From NCBI GenBank assembly GCA_038207625.1, contig JBBQZO010000008.1:62001-126000 (forward strand): a DNA stretch of 64,000 nt, given 5' to 3'. Shown here one piece after another: positions 1 to 8,005 of this stretch; the first letter of the stretch is position 1, and every line of letters starts with the position of its first letter. Below the pieces are notes generated by a model, which ran no database searches, was not told where the DNA came from, and was given only the letters and a program-made list of their open reading frames with translations. Origin of the DNA: JBBQZO01 sp038207625. Its GTDB lineage: Bacteria > Pseudomonadota > Gammaproteobacteria > Burkholderiales > Burkholderiaceae_D. The translations under genes and the position numbers were made by a program.

Positions 1-233
1 CGCTGCAGCTCGACCACGGCGCGTCCGGCGTGCCGTTTCCGCTGACTCAGCAGCACCTGGCCGACAGCCTGGGGCTGTCGCTGGTGCATACCAACAAGAC
101 GCTGCGCAAGCTCGAACGGCTGGGGCTGCACCGGATCGACAACGGCCGGCTGCATCTGCTCAATGGCAAGGCATTGGCCCGCCTGGCCGACGTGTTCGGC
201 GACGGCCATCCGGCGCCACGCCCGCTGGTCTAG
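1..233 (+). CDS. Crp/Fnr-family transcriptional regulator, C-terminal part (5' end outside window)
   Basis: The reading frame is open from the left edge and stops at 231-233, so only about the last 76 residues are present. The fragment carries a winged helix-turn-helix of the Crp type: a QQHLADSLGLS helix, a recognition helix VHTNKTLRKLERLGL and a wing ending in GRLHLLNGKAL. This is the DNA-binding half. The cyclic-nucleotide-like sensor domain would lie to the left. The closing helix ALARLADVFG fits family members that end soon after the wing. Effector and targets cannot be told from the fragment. Confidence 0.8.
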   Translation, partial: LQLDHGASGVPFPLTQQHLADSLGLSLVHTNKTLRKLERLGLHRIDNGRLHLLNGKALARLADVFGDGHPAPRPLV

Positions 234-510
234 CGCCGCCACGGCGCGCCGACATGCTGCGCCGACTTGTCACGCCCGGACGGCGCGCCGACGCGTCACG
301 CCGGGCACGTCGCGTCCGCCACAGTGCGCGCGTGCGTGGCGAGGGCGTCGGCCCGGCGCAGGAATTTCTTGCCGGTGGTGTGATGAACTGTTTGTCAATG
401 TTAGGATAGCGCCATGCGCGCATGCCAGCCGGCCGGCGCGCACAAGGGGCGCCGCGAACGCATGCGGGCGCGCTGGCCGACACACACAATCACCTGAAGG
501 TCGACAAACG

Positions 511-1116
511 ATGCAAAAAATCGCAAGACGGTTGCGCGCGCTTGGCCTGGCAACGTGCCTGCTGGGCGCGCTGCCGGCCCACGCCGAGGCGCTCAAATTC
601 GACATCAGCTTGCAATCGAGCACGGCCAAAGAGCGCGCGGCCAAGCAGCAATTGGAGCGCCTCAGTGCCACGTATCGGCTTGACAAGTGGGTGCAGACGC
701 GCCGGATCGCGTTTGACGAGACCACCATCCCGCACAGCCATCCGGTGCTGACGTTCCATGCGCGCCACCTCGATGACGACGCGCTGTTCCTGTCCACCTT
801 CATCCATGAACAGATGCATTGGTGGCTGTCGGCCCACCCCGAGCAGACGGCGCGCGCCGTCGCCGCGTTGAAGCGCCGCTATGCGACGCTGCCGGTCGGC
901 TATCCCGACGGCGCCGCGGACCTCGAGTCGTCGTACGAGCATCTGCTGGTGATCTGCCTCGAGCTCGATGGCGTGCGCGAGCTGCTCGGCGCGCGCGAAG
1001 AGGCGCGCGTGCTGGCATTCTGGTCGCACGACCATTACCGCAAGCTGTACCAGCTGGTCGGCGCCGAGCGGCTGGCCACCCGCGCCGTGTTGCAACAGAA
1101 CGCGCTGCAGTTGTAG
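511..1116 (+). CDS. Putative secreted protein with HExxH zinc-protease-like motif
   Basis: A 201-residue protein. The ATG at 511 follows a purine-rich CTGAAGG about 10 bases upstream and opens a signal peptide (basic start, hydrophobic core, ALPAHA cleavage context), so export to the periplasm is likely. Residues FIHEQMHWW contain an HExxH motif typical of zinc metallopeptidases. Further downstream YEHLLVICLELDG offers acidic residues that could act as a third ligand. I do not recognise a named family and catalytic activity is unproven. It stands alone, tail to tail with the binding protein at 1214-1954. Confidence 0.65.
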   Translation: MQKIARRLRALGLATCLLGALPAHAEALKFDISLQSSTAKERAAKQQLERLSATYRLDKWVQTRRIAFDETTIPHSHPVLTFHARHLDDDALFLSTFIHEQMHWWLSAHPEQTARAVAALKRRYATLPVGYPDGAADLESSYEHLLVICLELDGVRELLGAREEARVLAFWSHDHYRKLYQLVGAERLATRAVLQQNALQL

Positions 1117-1213
1117 GCCGATCGCGATCCGCGCCGTTGGCCCGGCAGGCGGGACGGCGCAGGCATCGTATGCGCTGCGCGCGGGCGATCGGGCGCAGCT
1201 GTCCGATCGCCCC

Positions 1214-1954
1214 CTAGCGGTAGCGCAGCAGGATGCGCTGCACGCTGCCGTCCTGCAACAGCTGGCGGATTGCCGCATCGACCGTCTCGAACGGTATCTT
1301 GCTGGCGGGCGAGAACGCGCAGTGGGTGGTGAAGCTGGAAATGGTCAAGCTAGCCAGCTTGGCCAGCGCCGGTTGCGACTTGGCCTGGTACGCCACACTG
1401 AGGTGGTCGAGCACCGCATAGCGGCGCCGGCCGGCCAGCAGCTTGTCGATGTTCGCCGGCATGGTCGGCGCGTCGTCGCGCAAATAGTGGGTGCCCAGCG
1501 CGGCGTCCAGTTCCGGATAGCTATAGCCCAACACCAGCGCCAGCGTTTCGCCGCTCAGCTCGCCCAACTCGCGCGGCGCGTCCAGGTTGACGCCGGCCAC
1601 CAGCAGGTTTTCATTGGGGATCAAGGGCGCGCTCCAGTTCAGATCGCCCGCCAGCCAGGCCGGACGCATGTAGCACACCCCGTCCACCGTGCCATCATGC
1701 AGTACCAGCTCAAGCCGCTTGCGCGGGGTCGCCACGAAGCGCGCCTTGCGCTGCACTCTGGCGCCGATCGCCTCGCCCAGATCTTTCAGGATGCCGCTTT
1801 CGAGATTGCCGTGCACGAACTGCGCCAGCGGCATGGTGTTGGCGTTGGAGACGGCGAACACGATCACCTCGTCGCGCCCCTGCGCGTTGGCGCACGCCAA
1901 CGTCGCTACCAGCGCCAGTGCCGCCAGCTTGCGCGTGAGCGTGCTCATCGGCAT
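1214..1954 (-). CDS. Periplasmic solute-binding protein (SBP_bac_3-like)
   Basis: A 246-residue protein with a signal peptide (hydrophobic core LAALALVATLACANAQG) followed by a family-3 type binding fold: an opening strand VIVFAVSNANTMPL, a mid-section SGETLALVLGYSYPELD and a closing segment with DAAIRQLLQDGSVQRIL. No ABC permease or ATPase is adjacent, so it is an orphan binding protein. It is the last gene on the minus strand behind the REC-EAL gene (55-base gap), so it may be read through from the chemosensory operon and could present ligands to a receptor. That role is inference. The start could also be the second ATG, two codons later. Confidence 0.75.
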   Translation of the reverse strand: MPMSTLTRKLAALALVATLACANAQGRDEVIVFAVSNANTMPLAQFVHGNLESGILKDLGEAIGARVQRKARFVATPRKRLELVLHDGTVDGVCYMRPAWLAGDLNWSAPLIPNENLLVAGVNLDAPRELGELSGETLALVLGYSYPELDAALGTHYLRDDAPTMPANIDKLLAGRRRYAVLDHLSVAYQAKSQPALAKLASLTISSFTTHCAFSPASKIPFETVDAAIRQLLQDGSVQRILLRYR

Positions 1955-2009
1955 GGCTGGGCCAGTGTGGGGACCGCGCGCCGCGCACGCCCGGATGCGT
2001 GCGTGCCCA

Positions 2010-3239
2010 TCAGGCCCTGACCGGCAGTGTCAGCGCGCGCAGACGCGCCCGGTTGTCCTTGATCCAGTTCACCAGCGCGGCCCCGGCCATCGGGCGCGCC
2101 ACCAGATAGCCCTGCGCCACTTCACAGTGCAGTTCGCGCAGCAAGGCCCAGTCGTCCATCGTCTCGACCCCCTCGGCGACGGTGCAAATGCCCAGCCGGC
2201 GCCCCATCTCGATCGAGCTCTCCAGGATCACCCGCCGGTTCGGGCGCTGCGCCGCCTCGTGCACGAACACCCGGTCGATCTTCAGTTCCGTGAACGGGCA
2301 GCGCGACAACTGCTGCACCGACGAATAGCCGATCCCGTAGTCGTCCATCGCCAGCCCGAAGCCCTTCAGCGACAGGTGCGCCAGGTTCGACAGCGATTGC
2401 GACAGATTGCTCATCACCATCGTCTCGGTCACTTCCCAGATCAAGGAGGACGGCGGCAACCCTTGCGCCTTGACGCGCTCGGACAGCTGCTCGATGAAGT
2501 CGTGGTCGGCCAGCGTGTCGGCCGACAGGTTGATCGACACCGTCAGCGCCGACAGCCCCATCTCGCGCCAGCTGCGCAGCTGGGTCAGCGCCTGGTCGAC
2601 GATCGACAGCGTGAACGGCTCCATCAGCGCCGAGCCTTCGATGGTGGGAATGAAATGCAGCGGCGCGACCATGCCCAGCTCCGGATGCTGCCAGCGCGCC
2701 AGCGCCTCGACGCCTTTGATCAGGCCGCTTTGCATCGACACCTTGGGCTGAAAGTAGGGCAGAAACTGCGCTTGCGCCATGCCCTGCTCGATGTCGTCCA
2801 GCGAGCGCGCGTCGTGCAGCGCCGCGTTGGGCGGCTTGATCTTGTCGATGCGCGCGAGCATCAGCGCCAGGTCGAGCTGGCGCATCGGCTTCAACACCGT
2901 GCCCAGCAAGCACATGCCGGCGTCCTCGGAGCCCATGCTTTCGACAATTTCCAGCAGGCGCGGGTCGCACGCGCTGGTGACGATCAGGTTCTCGGTCAGA
3001 TGGCGGCGCACCAGGTGGCGGATCAGCTCGATGCCGTTCATGCCCGGCATGTCCAGGTCGGTCAGCACCAGAAACACCGGCGTGCCGCCACGGTTGTCGA
3101 TCACCGCCAGCGCATCAATGCCGTCGCAGGCTTCGAGCACCGTGCCAAAGCCGCTCTGGCGCACCAGCTCGACCAGATGCGCGCGTTGCACGGCGCTATC
3201 TTCGACGACCAAGGCGGTGCAATTGAACCAGTCACTCAT
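2010..3239 (-). CDS. Response regulator with EAL domain (c-di-GMP phosphodiesterase)
   Basis: A 409-residue protein. The N-terminal receiver domain (about residues 5-125) has the phosphoacceptor context VLTDLDMPGMNG. The EAL domain (about 150-395) keeps the catalytic signature: VEALARW, SINLSADTL, WEVTETM, AMDDYGIGYSS, ELKIDRVF, VAEGVET and a final VAQGYLVARPM. All key metal-binding and glutamate-base residues appear intact, so hydrolysis of cyclic di-GMP is expected. It starts 51 bases after cheB ends, in the same direction, which suggests a phosphorylation-controlled branch from CheA to c-di-GMP turnover. Confidence 0.9.
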   Translation of the reverse strand: MSDWFNCTALVVEDSAVQRAHLVELVRQSGFGTVLEACDGIDALAVIDNRGGTPVFLVLTDLDMPGMNGIELIRHLVRRHLTENLIVTSACDPRLLEIVESMGSEDAGMCLLGTVLKPMRQLDLALMLARIDKIKPPNAALHDARSLDDIEQGMAQAQFLPYFQPKVSMQSGLIKGVEALARWQHPELGMVAPLHFIPTIEGSALMEPFTLSIVDQALTQLRSWREMGLSALTVSINLSADTLADHDFIEQLSERVKAQGLPPSSLIWEVTETMVMSNLSQSLSNLAHLSLKGFGLAMDDYGIGYSSVQQLSRCPFTELKIDRVFVHEAAQRPNRRVILESSIEMGRRLGICTVAEGVETMDDWALLRELHCEVAQGYLVARPMAGAALVNWIKDNRARLRALTLPVRA

Positions 3240-3290
3240 CCCTCACTCCCAACAGCATCGGGCACAACGCCCCCCATTGCGTCGCGCGCG

Positions 3291-4388
3291 TCATGCGGCG
3301 AACGCGCTCAACTGCTGCACGATTTCCTTGTTGATCAGGTCCAGCGCGACGGTTTTTTCGACCGCGCCGCGCTTGACCGCCTCCTTGGGCATGCCGTACA
3401 CCACGCAGCTTTGTTCGTCCTGGGCCACGGTACGCGCGCCGGCGTTGCGCATCTCGAGCAGGCCGGCCGCGCCGTCGTCGCCCATGCCGGTCATGATCAC
3501 GCCCAGCGCATTGGCGCCTGCGCACTTGGCCACCGAGCGAAACAGCACGTCCACCGAAGGCCGGTGGCGGTTCACCAGCGGGCCGTCGACGACTTCGACA
3601 AAATACTGGGCGCCGTTGCGGCGCAACAGCATGTGCTTGCCGCCCGGTGCGATCAGCGCGCGCCCCGGCACGACGCGGTCGTTGTTCTGGGCTTCCTTGA
3701 CGCTGATCTGGCACAGCGTGTCGAGCCGCGCGGCGAAGGCGGCGGTGAATTTTTCCGGCATGTGCTGGACGATGACGATGCCGGGAGACACGCGCGGCAG
3801 CGCCGTCAGCACCACCTCGAGCGCCTGGGTGCCGCCGGTCGACGTGCCGATCGCCACCACGCGCTCGGTGGTCTGGACCATCGCGCGGCTGTCGCCCGCC
3901 GCCAGGATCACGTCGGCGTTGTACTTGGCCGTGGGCGCGAGCGGAATCGGGCGCAGTCCCGCCACGCGCGGCGCCAGCCGGCTGATCTGGGCGCGCGCGG
4001 CCAGCCGCACGGCCGACACCAGGTCGTCGCTGTTATCGTTGAGAAAACGCTTCAAGTCCAGCTTGGGTTTGGTGATGATGGTCACCGCGCCGGCCGCCAG
4101 CGCCTCCATCGACGTTTGCGCCCCTTTTTCGGTCAGCGTCGAGCAGATCACGACAGGGGTGGGGCGCTCGGACATGATTTTTTTGAGAAACGTGATGCCG
4201 TCCATGCGCGGCATCTCCACGTCGAGCACGATCACGTCGGGCCACTCCATGCGCATGCGCTCCATCGCCAGGATCGGGTCGGCCACCGCGTGGATCACTT
4301 CGATGCCGGCGGCCTTGTTGAGCAGGCCCGTGAGCACCTGGCGCACCACGGCCGAATCGTCCACCACCAGTACCTTGATGCGACTCAT
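3291..4388 (-). CDS. cheB: Protein-glutamate methylesterase CheB
   Basis: A 365-residue CheB. The receiver domain carries Asp56 in IVLDVEMPRMDG. The C-terminal esterase domain shows the catalytic triad contexts Ser183 (GTSTGGTQ), His209 (VIVQHMPEKF) and Asp304/305 (TGMGDDGA). It demethylates or deamidates receptor glutamates and glutamines for adaptation, and phosphorylation by CheA raises its activity. The start ATG at 4388 overlaps the cheD stop as ATGA, so the two are translationally coupled. A longer in-frame extension upstream lies wholly inside cheD and is rejected. Confidence 0.96.
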   Translation of the reverse strand: MSRIKVLVVDDSAVVRQVLTGLLNKAAGIEVIHAVADPILAMERMRMEWPDVIVLDVEMPRMDGITFLKKIMSERPTPVVICSTLTEKGAQTSMEALAAGAVTIITKPKLDLKRFLNDNSDDLVSAVRLAARAQISRLAPRVAGLRPIPLAPTAKYNADVILAAGDSRAMVQTTERVVAIGTSTGGTQALEVVLTALPRVSPGIVIVQHMPEKFTAAFAARLDTLCQISVKEAQNNDRVVPGRALIAPGGKHMLLRRNGAQYFVEVVDGPLVNRHRPSVDVLFRSVAKCAGANALGVIMTGMGDDGAAGLLEMRNAGARTVAQDEQSCVVYGMPKEAVKRGAVEKTVALDLINKEIVQQLSAFAA

Positions 4389-4903
4389 GCAGGCTCCTTT
4401 GCAGCGCGGTCTGCCAGCGCGTCCGGCTGGCCTTTGCGCACCCACACGTCGCCGGTGCGCACATTGAAAATGATGTGACGGTGCCGCAGACCGTAGCGGC
4501 ACGACGACACGATGGGAATGCCCACTTGCTGCAGCAGCCGTTCGGCGACGTCGCCGTTGCGTCGGCCGATGCTGGGCTGATCGGCCCCTTCGCGCCCGGG
4601 AAACATCGCGGCGCCGCCAAAGATTTTGGCCTGGCAGTGTTGCGGATCGATGCCGCTGTGGCGCAGTTCAGCGAGCATCAGCGCCATCGCATCGTCGCCA
4701 TAGCGACCGTTGAGGGGCTGTGCGCCGCGCGCGTCCTGGCTGGCCAGCAAAAAATGCGACATCGCGCCCACCCGCCAGCGCGGATGCCACAGCGTTACCG
4801 ACACGCATGAGCCGAGCAGGGTGCGGATGCGATGGCGCGCGTCGCCGATGAAATAATCTCCCGGCAACAGGAACACGTCGACGATCGCTGCTGCGTCTGG
4901 CAT
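4385..4903 (-). CDS. cheD: Chemoreceptor glutamine deamidase CheD
   Basis: A 172-residue CheD. The active-site pattern is visible: Thr28 and Cys33 in TLLGSCVSVTLWHP and His50 in GAMSHFLLA, followed by the conserved FGGAAMFPG stretch and IGRRNGDVA. CheD converts receptor glutamines to glutamates. Its order, after cheR and overlapping cheB, matches the cheR-cheD-cheB block of Pseudomonas-like second chemosensory clusters (family knowledge). A clean member, without truncation. Confidence 0.95.
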   Translation of the reverse strand: MPDAAAIVDVFLLPGDYFIGDARHRIRTLLGSCVSVTLWHPRWRVGAMSHFLLASQDARGAQPLNGRYGDDAMALMLAELRHSGIDPQHCQAKIFGGAAMFPGREGADQPSIGRRNGDVAERLLQQVGIPIVSSCRYGLRHRHIIFNVRTGDVWVRKGQPDALADRAAKEPA

Positions 4904-4906
4904 GGC

Positions 4907-5713
4907 TCATGGCTTGCGATAGGTTGAAGGGGCCAGCGTGACCAGACCGGTGGCGACGTCGTTCAAACTTTCCGAATGGCCGACAAACAAATGGCCGCCC
5001 GATTTGAGCCGCGTGAGCACATTGGCAACGACATCGCGTTTGGTCTGGGTGTTGAAGTAGATTAACACGTTGCGCAGAAAAATCAGGTCGAACTGTCCCA
5101 ATTGGGGTGCCGGCGCGGTCAGATTGACGGGCACAAATTGCACGCGCTGGCGCAGGCTGCGCTGCACCAGCACGGTGCCGGCCTGCTGGTCGATGCCCTT
5201 CAGGCAAAAGCGCTTCAGGTAGGCCGCCGGCAGGTGGGTGGTGCGCTCGCTTTGGTAGTGGCCGGCCCGGGCCTGGTCGAGCACGCGCGCGCTGATGTCC
5301 GAGCCTAGCACCTCCCACGCCAGACCGTCCTGCACGTCGGCTAACACCATCGCGATGCTGTACGCCTCTTCGCCCGTCGAGCTGGCCGCGCTCCACACGC
5401 GCAGCGCCTGGCCGCGCGCGGCGGCCTCGCTGGCGAGCTTGCGCAGCAGGTCGAAGTGCTTGCCTTCGCGGAAAAAATAGGTTTCGTTGGTCGTCAGCAG
5501 GTCGACCGCGATCTGGGTCTCGCCAGGCGCCGCGGCACTGTTGAGCAACTTGAAATAGGCGCCGTAGCTGCCCAGTTGGTGGTGCGCCAGGCGCTTGGCC
5601 AGCCGTCCGCTGACCAGCGCCTTCTTGGCCGGCGACATGGTGATGCCGGCCGCATCGAAGATGAAGCGCTGGAACAGGGCGAATTCGCCGTCCGTGATCG
5701 GTTGAACCGTCAT
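4907..5713 (-). CDS. cheR: Chemotaxis protein methyltransferase CheR
   Basis: A 268-residue CheR that transfers methyl groups from S-adenosylmethionine to receptor glutamates. It has the N-terminal helical domain, the TTNETYFFRE segment, the SAM-binding motif VWSAASSTGEEAYS and the FLRNVLIYF motif. The beta-subdomain loop around KGIDQQAGTVLVQ aligns by eye at the same length as E. coli CheR, which binds receptor pentapeptides. That would fit the conserved aromatic tails of the receptors in this operon (inference). It ends 3 bases before the cheD start. Confidence 0.95.
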   Translation of the reverse strand: MTVQPITDGEFALFQRFIFDAAGITMSPAKKALVSGRLAKRLAHHQLGSYGAYFKLLNSAAAPGETQIAVDLLTTNETYFFREGKHFDLLRKLASEAAARGQALRVWSAASSTGEEAYSIAMVLADVQDGLAWEVLGSDISARVLDQARAGHYQSERTTHLPAAYLKRFCLKGIDQQAGTVLVQRSLRQRVQFVPVNLTAPAPQLGQFDLIFLRNVLIYFNTQTKRDVVANVLTRLKSGGHLFVGHSESLNDVATGLVTLAPSTYRKP

Positions 5714-5719
5714 GACGCG

Positions 5720-6268
5720 CTAGGCGCCGGCCAGCAGGGCCGGGCGCGTTTCGACGGCGCCGGCCAGCGCGCCGATCTCCACGCTTGAGAGCACCGCGTC
5801 GACATGCAGCAAGATCACGAACTTGCCGTTGACCTTGCCGATCCCGGCGATGAACTCGCTGCGGATCTTGGCGCCGAAGCTGGGCGCCGGTTCGATCTCG
5901 GCCGGGTCGATTTCCAGCACCGCGTTGACCGCGTCGACCATCACGCCGATCACCTGCTGCTGCTCGGATCCTTCGAGCTCGACGATGACGATGCAGGTGC
6001 GCTTGGTGGCCTCGCTGGTGGGACGCCCGAAGCGCGCCGCCAGGTCCAGCACCGGCACCACGGCGCCGCGCAGATTGATCACTCCGCGTATGCAGTCGGG
6101 CATCATCGGCACCGCCGTCAGGCCGCCGAATTCGATGATTTCCTTGATCGCCAAAATGCCGATGGCAAACACTTCGCTGCCCAGCATGAACGTCAGGTAC
6201 TGGGTCGGTTCCGCCGCCAGCAAGGCGCGCTCGCCTTTGCCTGCGGGGTGGGCCAGGGTATGCATCAT
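5720..6268 (-). CDS. cheW: Chemotaxis coupling protein CheW
   Basis: A 182-residue CheW with the usual two beta-barrel halves: YLTFMLGSEVFAIGILAIKE at the start and the receptor/kinase-binding stretch PDCIRGVINLRGAVVPVLDL. It scaffolds CheA onto receptor trimers. It sits between the tandem receptors and cheR, 6 bases before cheR, in one transcription unit. It is the only free CheW in the window, and the CheA carries its own CheW-like domain. Confidence 0.95.
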   Translation of the reverse strand: MMHTLAHPAGKGERALLAAEPTQYLTFMLGSEVFAIGILAIKEIIEFGGLTAVPMMPDCIRGVINLRGAVVPVLDLAARFGRPTSEATKRTCIVIVELEGSEQQQVIGVMVDAVNAVLEIDPAEIEPAPSFGAKIRSEFIAGIGKVNGKFVILLHVDAVLSSVEIGALAGAVETRPALLAGA

Positions 6269-6286
6269 GATCTCTCCTCGGTCGGA

Positions 6287-7909
6287 TTAATAGTTGGTGA
6301 AATTGGCTTCGTGCAGTTCGCTGTCACTGTGGCGCAGCGCCGCGCGGTGCGTGCCTTGCGGCTTGCGGCGCGCGGCAGGGCGGGGCGCCGGCGTGTGCTG
6401 GTCGGCGCCCAGCTGGAAGAACGACATCGACGCCTGCAGCTGTTCGGCCTGGCCGCTCATCTCCTCGGCGGTGGCGGCCAGTTGCTCGGCGCTGGCGGCG
6501 TTTTGCTGAGTGGTCTGGGCCAACTGGCCGACCGCCGAATTGATCTGCGCCACGCCGGTGGACTGCTCCTCGGAGGCGGCGGTGATTTCCTGCACCAGGT
6601 CGGACGTTTTGCGGATATTGGGCACCATGTTGTCGAGCAGGCGTCCGGCCTGTTCGGCCAGTTCCACGCTGTCGCTGGCGATCTCGCCGATCTCCTGGGC
6701 CGCCACCTGGCTGCGCTCGGCCAGCTTTCTGACCTCGGCGGCGACGACGGCGAAGCCCTTGCCGTGCTCGCCCGCCCGGGCCGCCTCGATGGCCGCGTTC
6801 AGCGCCAGCAAATTGGTCTGGTAGGCGATGTCGTCGATGATGCTGATCTTCTTGGCGATCTGCTTCATCGCGCTGACGGTGGCCTTGACGGCCCCGCCGC
6901 CCTCGGTCGCCTCGGTCGAGGCCTGGCTGGCGATCGCGTCGGTGACCTTGGCGTTGTCGGTGTTTTGCGAGATCGAGGCCGTCATCTGCTCGATCGAGGC
7001 ACTGGTTTCTTCCACGCCGGCGGCCTGTTCGGAAGCGGCCTGCGACAGCGACTGGGCCGTCGCGCTCACTTCCTCGGACGCCGAGGCGAGCGCCTCGGCG
7101 CCGGTATTGACTTCCATCACCACCTGGGACAGGCGGCTGAGCATTTGCTGCATCGAGTACAGCAAGCTGCGCTGGTCGCCCTGTTTGAGCGTGATGGTCA
7201 GCGCCAGATTGCCCCCGGCCACCGCTTCGACGATCTGGGCCGCGTAGGACGGCTCGCCGCCCAGTTGCGCCAGCAGGCTGCGGATCAGCAGCAGCGCCAG
7301 CACAATGCCCACGATCAGACCGCCGACGATCAGTGCGATGTTCAGCTTGAGCGTGACGGCGGCCTGCGCGGTGGCTTCGTCGTACTCCTGCTTGGCGACG
7401 TTTTCCTGCAGGTCGCGCAGCTTGCCCATGGCGTCGCGCGGGACATTAAATAGCGTGTCGGTGGACGTGTATTTTTCCTCGGCCGCCTTGCGCTCGCCGC
7501 TCTTGGCCAGTCGCACCGCCTGGGCGCTGGCATCAAAGTAGCTGGCCCAGCCGGCCTGAAATTGCTCGGCCAGCAGTTTTTCGTCCGGCGTCAGATAGGT
7601 CGCCATGTAGTCTTTCCAGTTCTTGGACTCGACCTCGCTGAACTTGGCGTGCTGGGCCAGCGCCGCTTCCAGCGCAGCCGGGGTGGCCGCCTGCACGGCG
7701 CGTTCGGTGTTGTTGCGCACCCGGTAGCTCGCCTCCATCACCTTCGACAATTGCACCAGCGCCACGGTGCGGTCCTCGTAGACGGTTTTCAGCTTGTCGT
7801 TGGCAAAGCTCATGCCGCGCAGACCGGCCAGGCCGACCAGCACGATAATCAAGGCCAGCACCGCCACCAGCAGTCCCAGGCGTACTCCCACGGTCAGTTT
7901 GTTGAACAT
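6287..7909 (-). CDS. Methyl-accepting chemotaxis protein (receptor 4 of the operon)
   Basis: A 540-residue transmembrane receptor. TM1 is at about residues 11-30. A periplasmic four-helix ligand domain follows, then TM2 near LIVGGLIVGIVLALLL and one HAMP domain starting LLAQLGGEPSYAAQIV. The signalling hairpin contains NLLALNAAIEAARAGEHG. The tail is acidic and ends NFTNY, an aromatic pentapeptide of the same pattern as the neighbouring receptors. The start ATG at 7909 follows AGGATAAGTA. It is the only receptor of the four with a plain single HAMP and no extra HAMP-like modules. Confidence 0.95.
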   Translation of the reverse strand: MFNKLTVGVRLGLLVAVLALIIVLVGLAGLRGMSFANDKLKTVYEDRTVALVQLSKVMEASYRVRNNTERAVQAATPAALEAALAQHAKFSEVESKNWKDYMATYLTPDEKLLAEQFQAGWASYFDASAQAVRLAKSGERKAAEEKYTSTDTLFNVPRDAMGKLRDLQENVAKQEYDEATAQAAVTLKLNIALIVGGLIVGIVLALLLIRSLLAQLGGEPSYAAQIVEAVAGGNLALTITLKQGDQRSLLYSMQQMLSRLSQVVMEVNTGAEALASASEEVSATAQSLSQAASEQAAGVEETSASIEQMTASISQNTDNAKVTDAIASQASTEATEGGGAVKATVSAMKQIAKKISIIDDIAYQTNLLALNAAIEAARAGEHGKGFAVVAAEVRKLAERSQVAAQEIGEIASDSVELAEQAGRLLDNMVPNIRKTSDLVQEITAASEEQSTGVAQINSAVGQLAQTTQQNAASAEQLAATAEEMSGQAEQLQASMSFFQLGADQHTPAPRPAARRKPQGTHRAALRHSDSELHEANFTNY

Positions 7910-8005
7910 TACTTATCCTGTATGAAGGTTATGCCGATCCCCGGCAAGGAAGGAAACAGCGCCAACTGGCCTGGCGCGACGTGTGGCATTGCGGGGCCGT
8001 CGTGG

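Noticed and set aside
1689..4478. Very long plus-strand open frame (about 929 codons)
   Set aside because: It is antisense to cheB and the REC-EAL gene, is rich in His/Arg/Gln/Ala as expected for a GC-rich shadow frame, and matches no family.
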